This document shows, piece after piece, positions 1 through 7,493 of a DNA stretch of 14,786 nt (position 1 is its first letter; the number at the start of each line of letters is the position of its first letter). The translations under genes and the position numbers were made by a program. The stretch spans positions 1-14,786 of the forward strand of contig NW_013654667.1 of NCBI RefSeq assembly GCF_000499385.1, in the 5' to 3' direction. The notes under the pieces were generated by a model that was not told where the DNA came from, ran no database searches, and saw only the letters and a list, made by a program, of their open reading frames with translations. The DNA comes from Eimeria necatrix (lineage: Eukaryota > Apicomplexa > Conoidasida > Eucoccidiorida > Eimeriidae).

Positions 1-182
1 TGATTGATCATAGGTATCACCTGTGGGGGCGCCGCCTTATGCCCATGCGGCCGCTCTGCCACGATGGGCTTCGGAGTCGCGTGGCGATGATGGGCTGGCG
101 TCCCGCTAGGCATTTTGTTGACTGACATTGTAGAAGTCTCCTGCGGTGTGGCGCCGATAACGCGTCCGTTGCGGAGATGCAT
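1..182 (-). CDS. gag: Gag N-terminus of a second, truncated LTR element (element 2)
   Basis: This is the first 60 codons of a gag frame, beginning at the ATG at 182-180 and running off the left edge of the window. It starts MHLRNGRVIG and aligns without gaps to the Gag start of element 1 (MHLRNGRVVG at 2703); I count about 44 identical residues of 60. Of the identical residues about 15 use different synonymous codons, so the frame was kept while the DNA diverged. The N-terminal part of Ty3/gypsy Gag is poorly conserved and has no catalytic motif, so the call rests on this paralogy and on position: the ATG lies about 80 nt after a primer-binding site, just as in element 1. Later sequence of this copy is not visible, so its integrity and any pol gene are unknown. 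Confidence 0.8.
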   Translation of the reverse strand, partial: MHLRNGRVIGATPQETSTMSVNKMPSGTPAHHRHATPKPIVAERPHGHKAAPPQVIPMIN

Positions 183-263
183 GCCGTACCGAGCGAAGAT
201 TTCTAGGCACGAGTTATTAAAACATAGTATTTCTACTCCCAAGTCCGGAAAGAACAAAGATTT

Positions 264-283
264 CAATTCCCGAACAGCCCCCA
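264..283 (-). promoter_or_regulatory. Primer-binding site of element 2
   Basis: On the minus strand this tract follows the LTR end after two bases and begins TGGGGGCTG, where the TGG would pair with the CCA tail of a tRNA primer. It aligns ungapped with the better preserved site of element 1 (2784-2803), differing at a few bases in the T-stem and acceptor portions. Its presence next to the left LTR shows that this LTR also acts as, or once was, the 5' LTR of a second element extending leftwards. Confidence 0.6.
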
Positions 284-285
284 AA

Positions 286-701
286 TGTAGTGGATAGCGC
301 GTGCTGCTGCGACTACGGTGCTACCTGCCCCTCGAGCAGGACCCATGACCGGCACCTAACGTCGGCCCATTTCCTTGAAACAGTAGCTTATATATATCGA
401 AATGCAGTTATTCTTAAGTTTTCCAAAATCTGTCTCTGTAAATCGTCCCCACTCGGGGTTCTTGGCCCCTAGGCTCTGTGGGGAGGAGGCCTGAATCGAA
501 GCCGGCGCTATCGCCAGCCCCAATCTCCGGGTAATTTCAGGCATGTCTAGTGTATACACGCTAATTCGCCGACAAATTGGCTTACTTCGGTCCTAGTAAG
601 AGGATCCTGTCTTCGTAGAATGTTATGGCCTCTTGCAGGTCACCGGCTAGCTCTCTTCAATAGGCCACCAGCAAGCCCTATTGTAGTGCCTGTGCACTAC
701 A
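286..701 (-). repeat. LTR, left copy (3' LTR of element 1, shared with element 2)
   Basis: This is a 416-bp long terminal repeat with TG...CA ends. The termini form an inverted repeat, TGTAGTG at 286-292 and CACTACA at 695-701. It pairs with 2806-3233: both copies begin and end alike and share blocks such as GCCGGCG, CAGCCCCAATCT, CAGGCAT.TCTAGT.TATAC and ATAGGCCACCA.CAAGCCC. The middle is strongly diverged; by eye, overall identity is about two thirds. In element orientation the first 20 nt (701-682) fold into an 8-bp hairpin with a 4-nt loop. It is flanked on one side by the 3' end of the element 1 protease and on the other by a primer-binding site, so it serves two elements. Confidence 0.88.
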
Positions 702-745
702 TTATCTGTGCCTTCGCCTTAGTCTTTGCATGGGACTTGTACCTT
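702..745 (-). other. Spacer between protease stop and 3' LTR; possible weak polypurine tract
   Basis: In element orientation these 44 nt follow the TAA of the protease frame and abut the LTR. The last part (AAGGCGAAGGCACAGATAA) is purine-rich with scattered C and T, which is where a plus-strand primer should lie, but it is not an uninterrupted purine run. The frame after the TAA contains further stops, so there is no hidden pol start. Confidence 0.3.
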
Positions 746-1618
746 TTAGGTGTGCGGCCGTAGGAATATGTTTGCCTCCTTCGCTGACATACCCGCCACT
801 TGCTTAGCCAAAATGTCATACGCTTGCTCTACAGGAGTTCTTGGAGGTGCTACTATGTGACTGTCACCCTGCAGTGTCTCTCTACCCTTCCTAACGACCG
901 ATAACTTGCACCACTTGCCGTTCACATAGGTCCAGAGCTTGTCGGACAGAAAATAGCAGGCCACCTTATTTTCAGTCAGCCAATCCAAACCCAGGACTAA
1001 ATCATAGGGAACGCGTCTCACTAAGAAGTCCCTGGAAAAGCGTGTGTCTCCACACCACATCGTCAACCCCGTCACAACTCGATCAATGCTTAATTGTTCA
1101 CCTGTAGCTACGGTGAACCTATGCTCTTCTGGGAGTCTCCGCATCCTCAGCTGCAATCGTTGGACTGTTTTAGGGTTAATGAAACTTCTCGAAGCGCCTG
1201 TGTCTAAAAGTGCCTCGCATGAACTTCCTGTAAGCTCAACGCGAAGTACCGCTGTTGCGCCCACGCAACACAAGGCTCGTCCACGGTTGCAAGAGTGCGG
1301 CACAGTGTCTATCGCTAGACGTCTGCAGTCTTCGTCACTCGCTTCTGCAGATTTCCCGCTGCTATCCGTCTTCACGCACGGAGCCTCTCCATACTGCATT
1401 GGCGCCTGCACAGACTCCAACCGCGTTTTCGAAGGCGGCTGAATCACCTGCACGTCCTCATAACTCATTTTGTTTTCCTCTACTGTGTTGAGGAGGCGGT
1501 TACCCCGCTCTAGGGAGACTGGAACGGCATTAGGTCCTGTCGCACCCCCACACATCATCCCTTTGCCATGGCTATGCGGTCTAGAAAGCTCGTCTCCTAC
1601 CACGCCTAGGCCTCGCGG
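746..1618 (-). CDS. pro: Retroviral-type aspartic protease (retropepsin), expressed by -1 frameshift from gag
   Basis: Retropepsins act as homodimers and cleave the Gag polyprotein during particle maturation. Counting from the GTG at 1603, the frame is 285 codons. The catalytic motif ALLDTGAS lies at residues 131-138 (aspartate codon 1204-1202) and the second conserved block, DLVLGLDWL, at about 201-209, as in Ty3/gypsy proteases. Residues 1-115 are low in recognisable structure and form a long linker from Gag. The frame has no convincing ATG of its own near the start. It is open only from 1636 onwards (a TGA sits at 1639-1637), overlaps the end of gag by about 28 nt, and is in the -1 phase, so translation by frameshifting at 1618-1624 is the natural reading. 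The C-terminus stops about 75 residues after the LDWL block, where a normal Pol would continue towards reverse transcriptase. No internal stops or frameshifts are present. Confidence 0.9.
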   Translation of the reverse strand, partial: PRGLGVVGDELSRPHSHGKGMMCGGATGPNAVPVSLERGNRLLNTVEENKMSYEDVQVIQPPSKTRLESVQAPMQYGEAPCVKTDSSGKSAEASDEDCRRLAIDTVPHSCNRGRALCCVGATAVLRVELTGSSCEALLDTGASRSFINPKTVQRLQLRMRRLPEEHRFTVATGEQLSIDRVVTGLTMWCGDTRFSRDFLVRRVPYDLVLGLDWLTENKVACYFLSDKLWTYVNGKWCKLSVVRKGRETLQGDSHIVAPPRTPVEQAYDILAKQVAGMSAKEANIFLRPHT

Positions 1619-2703
1619 TTTAAACGTTCGGTCTTCTCAGTGCTGGGACGGACAGGTTGCCTACTGCTCTTGTTTTCCGGCTCGGCACGGCCTCGGTCGT
1701 CTGTAGGACAGTCACGAGCATAGTGTCCAACACTTCCACACTTCTTGCAGGTCTCGCCTGGCCGCTTGGTTCGTTCCCCTTTGCTGGGGCAAACTCGTGC
1801 AGGGTGCCCACGACTCTGACACTCGTAGCAGTTCCCGGAGTTTCCTGCAGGCCTAGTTTCATTTTCCTGTTTCCGATGGGTTGCATTTGCCTCTGTAGCA
1901 GCCCTTATCGCTCGACTAGCCCTTTCTCGTAGCCCTAGCACAGTCTGCCTAGGTTCATAGAGTCGCGCTGCTGCCGTCGCCGCTTGTTCCCAGGAGGAAT
2001 ACCTCACCAGCCCATTATTTGTAATGAGAAGATGGAGATTAGTTGATAGCCCAGCGCAGTAGAAGCCGGCGAGTTCGTCGGAAGCGATCCCCACTCCACG
2101 CTCCCCTACAGCCGCAAACTGGTTCGTATACTCTTTAGGGTTTCCATTCCACCGTACTTTACCCAACTCCGTTAGCAGTTGACTCTGCGACATTGTCTTG
2201 TCGAACCGTTCCAGAAGCCGGCGCTGTACAGTCGCCCAATCGGTTAGGTCGATAGTTCGCTGTAGACACATCCAATATATTAGAGGCGTACAGACAAGAT
2301 GATCGATAAGTGCGTTCCCCCACTCACTGGTCTCCAATTCCATCTGGGTCTACCGTCGTTCGATACGCATTAAAAAGACCTGCATAGTACTGCCGTCTTC
2401 AGGGAGTATAGGCGTCGTTACGCTCGATCCTCCAGACCCGCCTATAACATTCTTTATCACAGCCATCGCAGAGTGAAATTGGTCCCATGTTACGTACGGA
2501 CTGTCCCCTCGCATGCCGTTAACATTTGCTATAGGTGCCACCTGCTGGGGTGTCTCCTTATGCCCGTGCGGCCGCTCTGCCACAGTGGGTTTCGGAGTAG
2601 CATGCCGAGGTTGGGTTGGTGTTCGACTGGGCAATTTGTTTACTGACATTGTAGAAGTCTCCTGTTGCATAGGTCCGACTACGCGCCCATTGCGTAGGTG
2701 CAT
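1606..2703 (-). CDS. gag: Gag polyprotein with one in-frame TAG (capsid plus CCHC nucleocapsid)
   Basis: Gag forms the particle and its nucleocapsid tail binds the RNA genome. From the ATG at 2703 the frame has 365 sense or stop codons before the terminal TAG at 1608-1606. Codon 118 (2352-2350) is TAG; both sides remain in the same phase, and the sequence continues directly into capsid-like residues (EWGNALIDHL, then spaced L, W and F residues as in the Ty3/gypsy retrotrans_gag region). Two textbook zinc knuckles of form CX2CX4HX4C follow: CYECQSRGHPARVC (1830-1789) and CKKCGSVGHYARDC (1749-1708). The tail is charged and proline-rich. The start is supported by the paralogous start in element 2. 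The internal TAG is most simply a nonsense mutation that splits Gag just where capsid begins; stop-codon readthrough is possible but not shown. Confidence 0.88.
1618..1624 (-). promoter_or_regulatory. -1 programmed ribosomal frameshift heptamer T TTA AAC
   Basis: Read on the minus strand in the gag frame, the codons are CGT TTA AAC, giving the canonical X XXY YYZ slippery heptamer. The gag stop TAG follows 9 nt later (1608-1606), and the -1 frame is the protease frame. A TGA at 1639-1637 closes the -1 frame upstream, so a shift must occur within about 28 nt, and this heptamer lies in that interval. The nearby palindrome GCCTAGGC might contribute structure, but I could not demonstrate a convincing downstream stem or pseudoknot by eye. 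Confidence 0.8.
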
Positions 2704-2783
2704 CCCTTACTCAGCAAAGATATCTAGGTGCGAATTATTAAAGCAAAGTAGTTCTACCGTCAGGTCCAGAAAAAGTAGATTTT

Positions 2784-2803
2784 AAATCCCGGAGCAGACC
2801 CCA
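2784..2803 (-). promoter_or_regulatory. Primer-binding site of element 1, matching a tRNA-Pro-like 3' end
   Basis: The plus strand here reads like a tRNA 3' terminus: AAAT (end of T-loop), CCCGG (3' half of T-stem), AGCAGAC (3' half of acceptor stem), C (discriminator), CCA. The segment lengths 5+7+1+3 fit tRNA anatomy exactly. C73 is characteristic of eukaryotic tRNA-Pro, whose T-stem also commonly reads CCCGG, so a proline tRNA primer is the best inference. Two bases separate the site from the LTR end (2806). Confidence 0.75.
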
Positions 2804-2805
2804 AA

Positions 2806-3233
2806 TGTAGTACACTGCGTTCTCTGCAGCGTCTACGATGCTGCACTGGCCCCAACACTGACGTCCTAAGAAACATTCTCTACTACCGACGCATAGGTCG
2901 CGTAAGGTCTACAAATGTATTAAAAAGACCATTTTGTTTCGAGTTCTCAAAACTATATTTTCATAAAAATCGTTCCTTCTTGTTCTTGCTGTGCTGGTCC
3001 GGTGAGGATGTGACGCGCACCTGGGCCGGCGTTGTCGGCAGCCCCAATCTTAGAGCCTTCGCAGGCATTTCTAGTCTATACATGATAATTTGTTAATAAA
3101 TTGCATTTTTATTCCACTAGGAAGAGGTTACAGCGCTCAATCAGTGTCTTATCCTCTTAGCCGCCTATAGGTCATCAGCTAGCTATCCTCCATAGGCCAC
3201 CAACAAGCCCCATTGTAGTACTGGCGCATTACA
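2806..3233 (-). repeat. LTR, right copy (5' LTR of element 1)
   Basis: This 428-bp repeat starts TGTAGTA on the plus strand and ends CATTACA (3227-3233), giving imperfect terminal inverted repeats and TG...CA ends. It corresponds to 286-701; the ends and the 3030-3100 and 3190-3233 portions match best. The outer boundary at 3233 abuts single-copy flank beginning GTGAAGG. Promoter and polyadenylation signals are not recognisable. A 40-codon frame from the ATG at 3083 aligns with a frame at the same place in the other LTR. Confidence 0.85.
2961..3083 (-). other. Small open frame inside the right LTR, alignable to the left LTR
   Basis: The frame encodes 40 residues starting MYRLEMPAKALRLGL. The same position in the left LTR holds a 67-codon frame (559-356) starting MYTLDMPEITRRLGL. 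The two align without gaps for about 25 codons, including MY.L.MP and RLGL, then diverge. No family is recognised. A short upstream ORF in the transcript leader or plain DNA homology are both possible. Confidence 0.25.
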
Positions 3234-3967
3234 GTGAAGGTCTCTCTCACTGAGTAGCATTCCACTTCTTTGCATGCATACACTCGGGGAATGCTTGAAA
3301 CTGAAAGCCAAGGCGAAAAGTAAACTGCAGGTGCCACGTATACTATTCAGTGTGTACTAAAATGAATTTTCGGATGTTTCAACAAGTATTTAATCAGGCA
3401 TTAAAGCGCAGAATGCGACTGCTCTCATGCGTGTACCACACGCGAACTCAGACTGGAACAAATCAAAGTGTCCTTTTTAAAACTATAAAAGACATAGTGT
3501 TAAGCAGTGTATGACCTAGTTGATGGTGCTAATGCTGTTCCGAAGCCACCATGGACCCACTGCCATGACGCACCACTGAACCATTACTTTGAAAGCATAC
3601 AGGTGAGCAGATGAATCTAGCACACCGGCTGTGCTCCTACGTTTTGAGTAGCAGTATGCAAAAAAAAAACAATCATGCAGAGAAGGACTTGAAAACGCCT
3701 GGAAACAAGGGAATAAAAGCCTGAGCAAATGGCAGTTGGTGCGGGCGAAAAAAAAACGTTAGTGAAATCCTTCTTTCATTCAGCAGTGCATTTTCCTGAG
3801 CGAGTTTTATCCTTAACGCTTAAAGCGTTTCCTGCAGCGAAAGCCGCTCGTTCTGTTGTACTCTGCAAAGCCACGACCCATGCTAAGTTGCATGATGACG
3901 AGAAAGGCTGAAATTTCCCTTTGGCCCACTAAAATTCTGGACTTCTTCGGAATTTCTGCTTTTTTGA
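3234..3967. other. Flanking DNA without recognisable genes
   Basis: No open frame above about 70 codons and no motif of interest. Two runs of 9-10 A occur near 3660-3669 and 3748-3756. A six-base inverted pair (CAGTGA and TCACTG, 3232-3252) straddles the LTR boundary. The composition is visibly more AT-rich than the retroelement. Confidence 0.5.
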
Positions 3968-4101
3968 GCTCATAATGTTGTATTAATCAATTCGTGCCGT
4001 ACAATTCTCGGTAAATATTATCGCCTTGAAGCTCGCTCATAATGTTGTATTAATCAATTCGTGCCGTATAGTTCTCGGTAAATATTATTGCCTTGAAGCT
4101 C
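3968..4101. repeat. Tandem duplication of a 67-bp unit, two copies
   Basis: Copy 1 is 3968-4034 and copy 2 is 4035-4101. Both start GCTCATAATG and end GCCTTGAAGCTC. They differ at three positions (ACA to ATAG-type changes near 4002 and 4069, and C/T before the final GCC). Period and boundaries are exact, so this is a simple recent tandem duplication. Confidence 0.93.
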
Positions 4102-5464
4102 CAGTTTTGCACATTTCCTTTACTGCTCCTCTGTCTATCAAACGGCTCTTACTGGGAAGTGTTTCTTACCATTGCTCCGAGCACTGAATTTCGAAGATGC
4201 TTCCAGATAACGGACAGAGAACATTGCGTGCTCGGAAACTCGGGAGTGTGCTCCGAAACAGATACGTCCCCAAAGTTCCCGGGCTGTTCTCTACGCAAGT
4301 GAACGAACGCAGGGCACCTACTGAACGCCCCGAAAGCCATCTGGAAAAGCCATCGAAAGACAAGATGAAGAAACAATTAAGAATTCATTGGGAGTAGAAT
4401 CATACCGTCAGGGCAAGTGACCTGGCTCGCCAAGTCAACAGTGTGGCAACACAGGAAGCCTATTAGAGGCGTGGCTAAAGCTTTCATCTGCATTGCAGCC
4501 AGATGCGTTTCGTGTGTATTCACGCAAAACCATTGAAGTATAGTTTCGAGTCTTGGTCCTGCATACAAATCCAACGCACCTTGTAGTTGTTTGCTCTCGA
4601 CGAATTTACAAGCTACTCCAAATTTTCGCCGGCGGTGTCTATATTTCTGTGTGGTCTCTTGGCGCATGGATGTCTTAAAAAAGTGCTAGCACTTGTTCGA
4701 AACATCCACGCCTTGCGTAAGTATGCGCTGTGCATATTTTGGTTAGCCTTATTGACCACAGTGGCATTTCTTGTGCATGTACGCAAGAGCTTCTCAAAGT
4801 GTGATTCTGTAGCTTTACCTGGCAGCCACTCAGCAGCTAAGGATGAACTCTCAACAGAAGCTGTAAACTGTGTTTCGTTGTCCATTGCAGGACAGATCTT
4901 GACGTTCTTAACGGCTTTACAGACTCGTTGATAATCCACTAGAGGTTCGGCGAGTAGTTCACACGTTTCCGCTGCAGCTCATGCTTGGATCAAACGAGTG
5001 ATGCGTTCTCCCTCTATAGCCTAGCAAATGTGCTTTAAGTAGCTGCATCAGAATGCACCGACGATTGAATGCGCCACAGGCATGCTAACGATTCACCTCA
5101 TGCTTTACTGGAATTCATGTTCTCTTCATTTCGTGCAACGCGCTGTACAGTACCTATCCCGTGCTATATTGAAAAGTGGGTTGGCGCTGTTCTTTTTTGT
5201 TGGGAGCAAAAGCATCTCCAGTGACGCAGATATGTAGAAAAGATATATTAGAAAAGCCGTACATACAGTGAAAAACAGAAAAGAAAATCGATTTAATGAG
5301 GCTGGCAAAGCGGGCGAGCAGACAAGTGGGACTTGTGGCTTGAAAAGATCCCATCCGCAGAATTTTCCCGCTACCTCATACCTAGAAACAGAACAGGCAA
5401 GCACTTCGAGCTGTATGTGATATATTTTAATTAGCGCTGCATATCATTCCAAACAAACAAACGA
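4102..5464. other. No confident gene; overlapping open frames only
   Basis: Frames of up to 114 codons overlap on both strands (for example 4587-4931 plus and 4613-4939 minus). The minus frame is open back to about 4980 and could be an exon, but I find no recognisable domain and cannot define splice sites. Frames of this length are expected by chance in a region this size. Confidence 0.35.
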
Positions 5465-5506
5465 TTGTCGTCCTGCCTTGAATTGCTATTCAAGGCACGG
5501 CGACAA
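5465..5506. repeat. Short inverted repeat (19-nt arms, 4-nt loop)
   Basis: The arms TTGTCGTCCTGCCTTGAAT (5465-5483) and ATTCAAGGCACGGCGACAA (5488-5506) pair with two mismatches around the loop TGCT. It is a compact fold-back with no flanking gene and no T-run, so a terminator role is not suggested. Confidence 0.75.
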
Positions 5507-6491
5507 AACTTCCTCGAGGCAGCACGAGTACTCGCAAAGCAGCCACGTCGTCTATGACACACTTCATACACAGAAGCACTGGAAGAATAAAAAAACTTTC
5601 ACACTAAAAAGCGCCCGCAACTACTGAACAATCGCAAATCCAGTCCTGCTTTTCGGCAAGTGACGAGCATGACCGTTGTATTCTTGCACGCAGCAGAAAT
5701 AACTGATAGGCAACGCCTGACGCGGTTCTCCAGCGAGGCAAACGCCTCTGACAGACAAAATTTGACCGATTTTGCCCCCACAATGTTCTATGTTTACTTT
5801 TGTTCCAATTGGCGTGTGGCTCTGATGTAAGATTTAATGAAGAATGCGACATGACCCCGACATAAACCTGCTCTTGCATGCACCACAGTCTGCACTATAC
5901 TGGAATCAACAGTATTTAACAATCGAATCAAACTGAAAGCCAACAGCATTCAGCTTATCGCACATTACCAAGCTGTATGGCGGAATATTCATGAGAGTAG
6001 ACGACCCATTTAATTTTTCAAACTCGAAGGAACAGCGACAAAGACGCGCGATTTCCCCTTTATTGCATCAACGGCAAACTCATCCATGATTCCTCTGAGT
6101 CTGGCAGAGGGCAGCGGCATCGAAACGTGCCTTTAAAGGCATAACTACTTACAAACCATTTGAATGTGCTCCACGTTATGCTAAAAATATCACCTGAAAC
6201 CCCGCACGTTTCACATCAGCCATGGCCCACAATGCATGCGCCTTTGAGTAAAATAGAGCCCTTACATTTGTAAGCGCGAAATCCTTGAGCGATGGACAAA
6301 ATAACCGCAAGAATACACAACTGTTCAAAATTACAGCTCCGGTGAAGCAAATTTGGCTCTCATCAATGCCGAAATCCGCTTGTGAAGGAGCAAACTATTG
6401 GCAGAAAATTTAGCGTTCATATATTTCATGTTCTAAGAAACAAAAGGCTGAGCTGAATCACAGTAGCCACAATGCAAGCGCACTGCGAAAC
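5507..6491. other. Featureless stretch
   Basis: I see no coding frame above about 90 codons, no RNA gene and no repeat array. TGCATGC motifs occur at 5875 and 6233. Confidence 0.45.
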
Positions 6492-6755
6492 TATAGCTCA
6501 AGTTCGTAATTAGGAATGCAACGTAGCGACGAAAGCCAACTGCTCGCCTAAACCGGGGGAACACAGCACACAGAAAATTTCGACAAGCGCTCACTTGATG
6601 AGTAAGCGCCTAGATCTGCATAGCAGCGAGAATTCCATTCAAAAACATTTGCCACCAAATTATATGTAGCTTGGGTACGAAGTGGCTCCCCCAGCTTAGG
6701 CGGGTAGTTGCCTTTCGTCGCTACGTTGCATTTCTAACCGTAAGCTTGAGCTATA
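6492..6755. repeat. 264-bp foldback element with about 60-70 bp inverted arms
   Basis: The left arm 6492-6551 (starting TATAGCTCAAGTTCG) is the reverse complement of the right arm 6696-6755 (ending AGCTTGAGCTATA) with roughly 8 mismatches in 60. Complementarity continues more weakly inward to about 6562 and 6685, including CCGGGGGA against TCCCCC. About 120 bp of unrelated sequence lies between. There is no coding frame inside, so it resembles a MITE or other foldback element, or a short inverted duplication. No clear target-site duplication is visible at the ends. The arms are GC-richer than the surroundings. Confidence 0.85.
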
Positions 6756-7390
6756 CTGGTACTTAGGCACAAGCCAAACCTTCACGATGTCTTGCAAAAC
6801 TTGATCTAGCGGTGCACGGAATTCATTGGGAGATTCTAGGCACTCACAGGCTATCGAAGACCGATTGATAGGTTCCGTCAATGACGTAATCATTTTCTTG
6901 AGCATGATGCGTAGTTCCTGCCACAATGCATAGAATAGGTAAGTATTTTCCCACTTAAATAGTGCGAACACTCCACTGCGTCTCTGCAAACATATAAACG
7001 CACGAAGCCGGCGAAAGTGTGGCATCAATACTTCAGCTTACAGCCCCAGGTACTTCACATCTTTCTCATCTGCATGTAAGTAGGGTATGACACAGACTAC
7101 AATTCAGCTCTGCCACAGATCAACTAGTATACAGGAATGTAGGAGCAGACTGACCTGGGAAAATTGCCAAAAAAAATGCATTCCTCCACTCTGTTTATCC
7201 GTATGAGTCAGGGAAGAAAAACTGCACGACAATCACGTCCGTAGCGGATATTTCTGAGCGCTGCTTCTTAAAGGGTCCATATCGCACCTGCAGAAGCGCG
7301 CATTTGAGCCTTCATGCTCAACGCATCGTCAAGGCAAAAGAAGCAGCTTACGTAGCACTTGACGTGAAACGCAAACGTTCTGCTTTTTTC
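6756..7390. other. No confident gene
   Basis: A 110-codon minus-strand frame (7028-6696) runs partly into the foldback arm, which argues against it being a real exon. Nothing else is recognisable. Confidence 0.35.
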
Positions 7391-7493
7391 CCCTGTGTCG
7401 TGTACAGTGCAGCGGCTTCTTGGGCTTAATTTTCTCCTGTTAAGGAGAAAACTAAGCCCAAAAAGACAGTGCAGCTACCTGTACGATACAGAG
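7391..7493. repeat. Extended imperfect hairpin, precursor-like
   Basis: The core arms 7420-7438 (TTGGGCTTAATTTTCTCCT) and 7443-7461 pair over 19 nt with one mismatch around the loop GTTA. Outside the core, complementarity resumes with bulges (CTGTGTCGT near 7392-7400 against ACGATACAG near 7483-7491), giving an irregular stem of about 45 nt per arm. The decamer ACAGTGCAGC also occurs as a direct repeat at 7404-7413 and 7466-7475. The shape resembles a small-RNA precursor or a degraded foldback element; no expression evidence exists in sequence. Confidence 0.75.

Larger units (their letters stand above)
286..3233 (-). mobile_element. Ty3/gypsy-like LTR retrotransposon with gag and pro only (element 1)
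   Basis: In order on the minus strand: 5' LTR (3233-2806), primer-binding site (2803-2784), gag with capsid-like region and two CCHC knuckles, a -1 frameshift site, an aspartic protease, a short spacer, and the 3' LTR (701-286). The two LTRs bound a 2,948-bp unit. Only about 44 nt separate the protease stop from the 3' LTR, so reverse transcriptase, RNase H and integrase are absent rather than merely decayed; mobilisation would need proteins from another element. The Ty3/gypsy assignment rests on the Gag architecture, the 2-nt LTR-PBS spacing and the protease motif, and cannot be confirmed without an RT. No target-site duplication can be tested because the left side continues into element 2. 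Confidence 0.85.

Noticed and set aside
1044..1442. Plus-strand frames across the gag-pro region (also 1255-1491, 1470-1706, 1657-1932, 2513-2785)
   Set aside because: Shadows of the minus-strand gag and protease frames.
4613..4980. Minus-strand open stretch that might be an exon of a surface-antigen-type gene
   Set aside because: No recognisable family pattern, no defensible splice sites, and an equally long open frame on the opposite strand.
6696..7028. 110-codon minus-strand frame
   Set aside because: Its end lies inside the arm of the foldback element, and no domain is visible.
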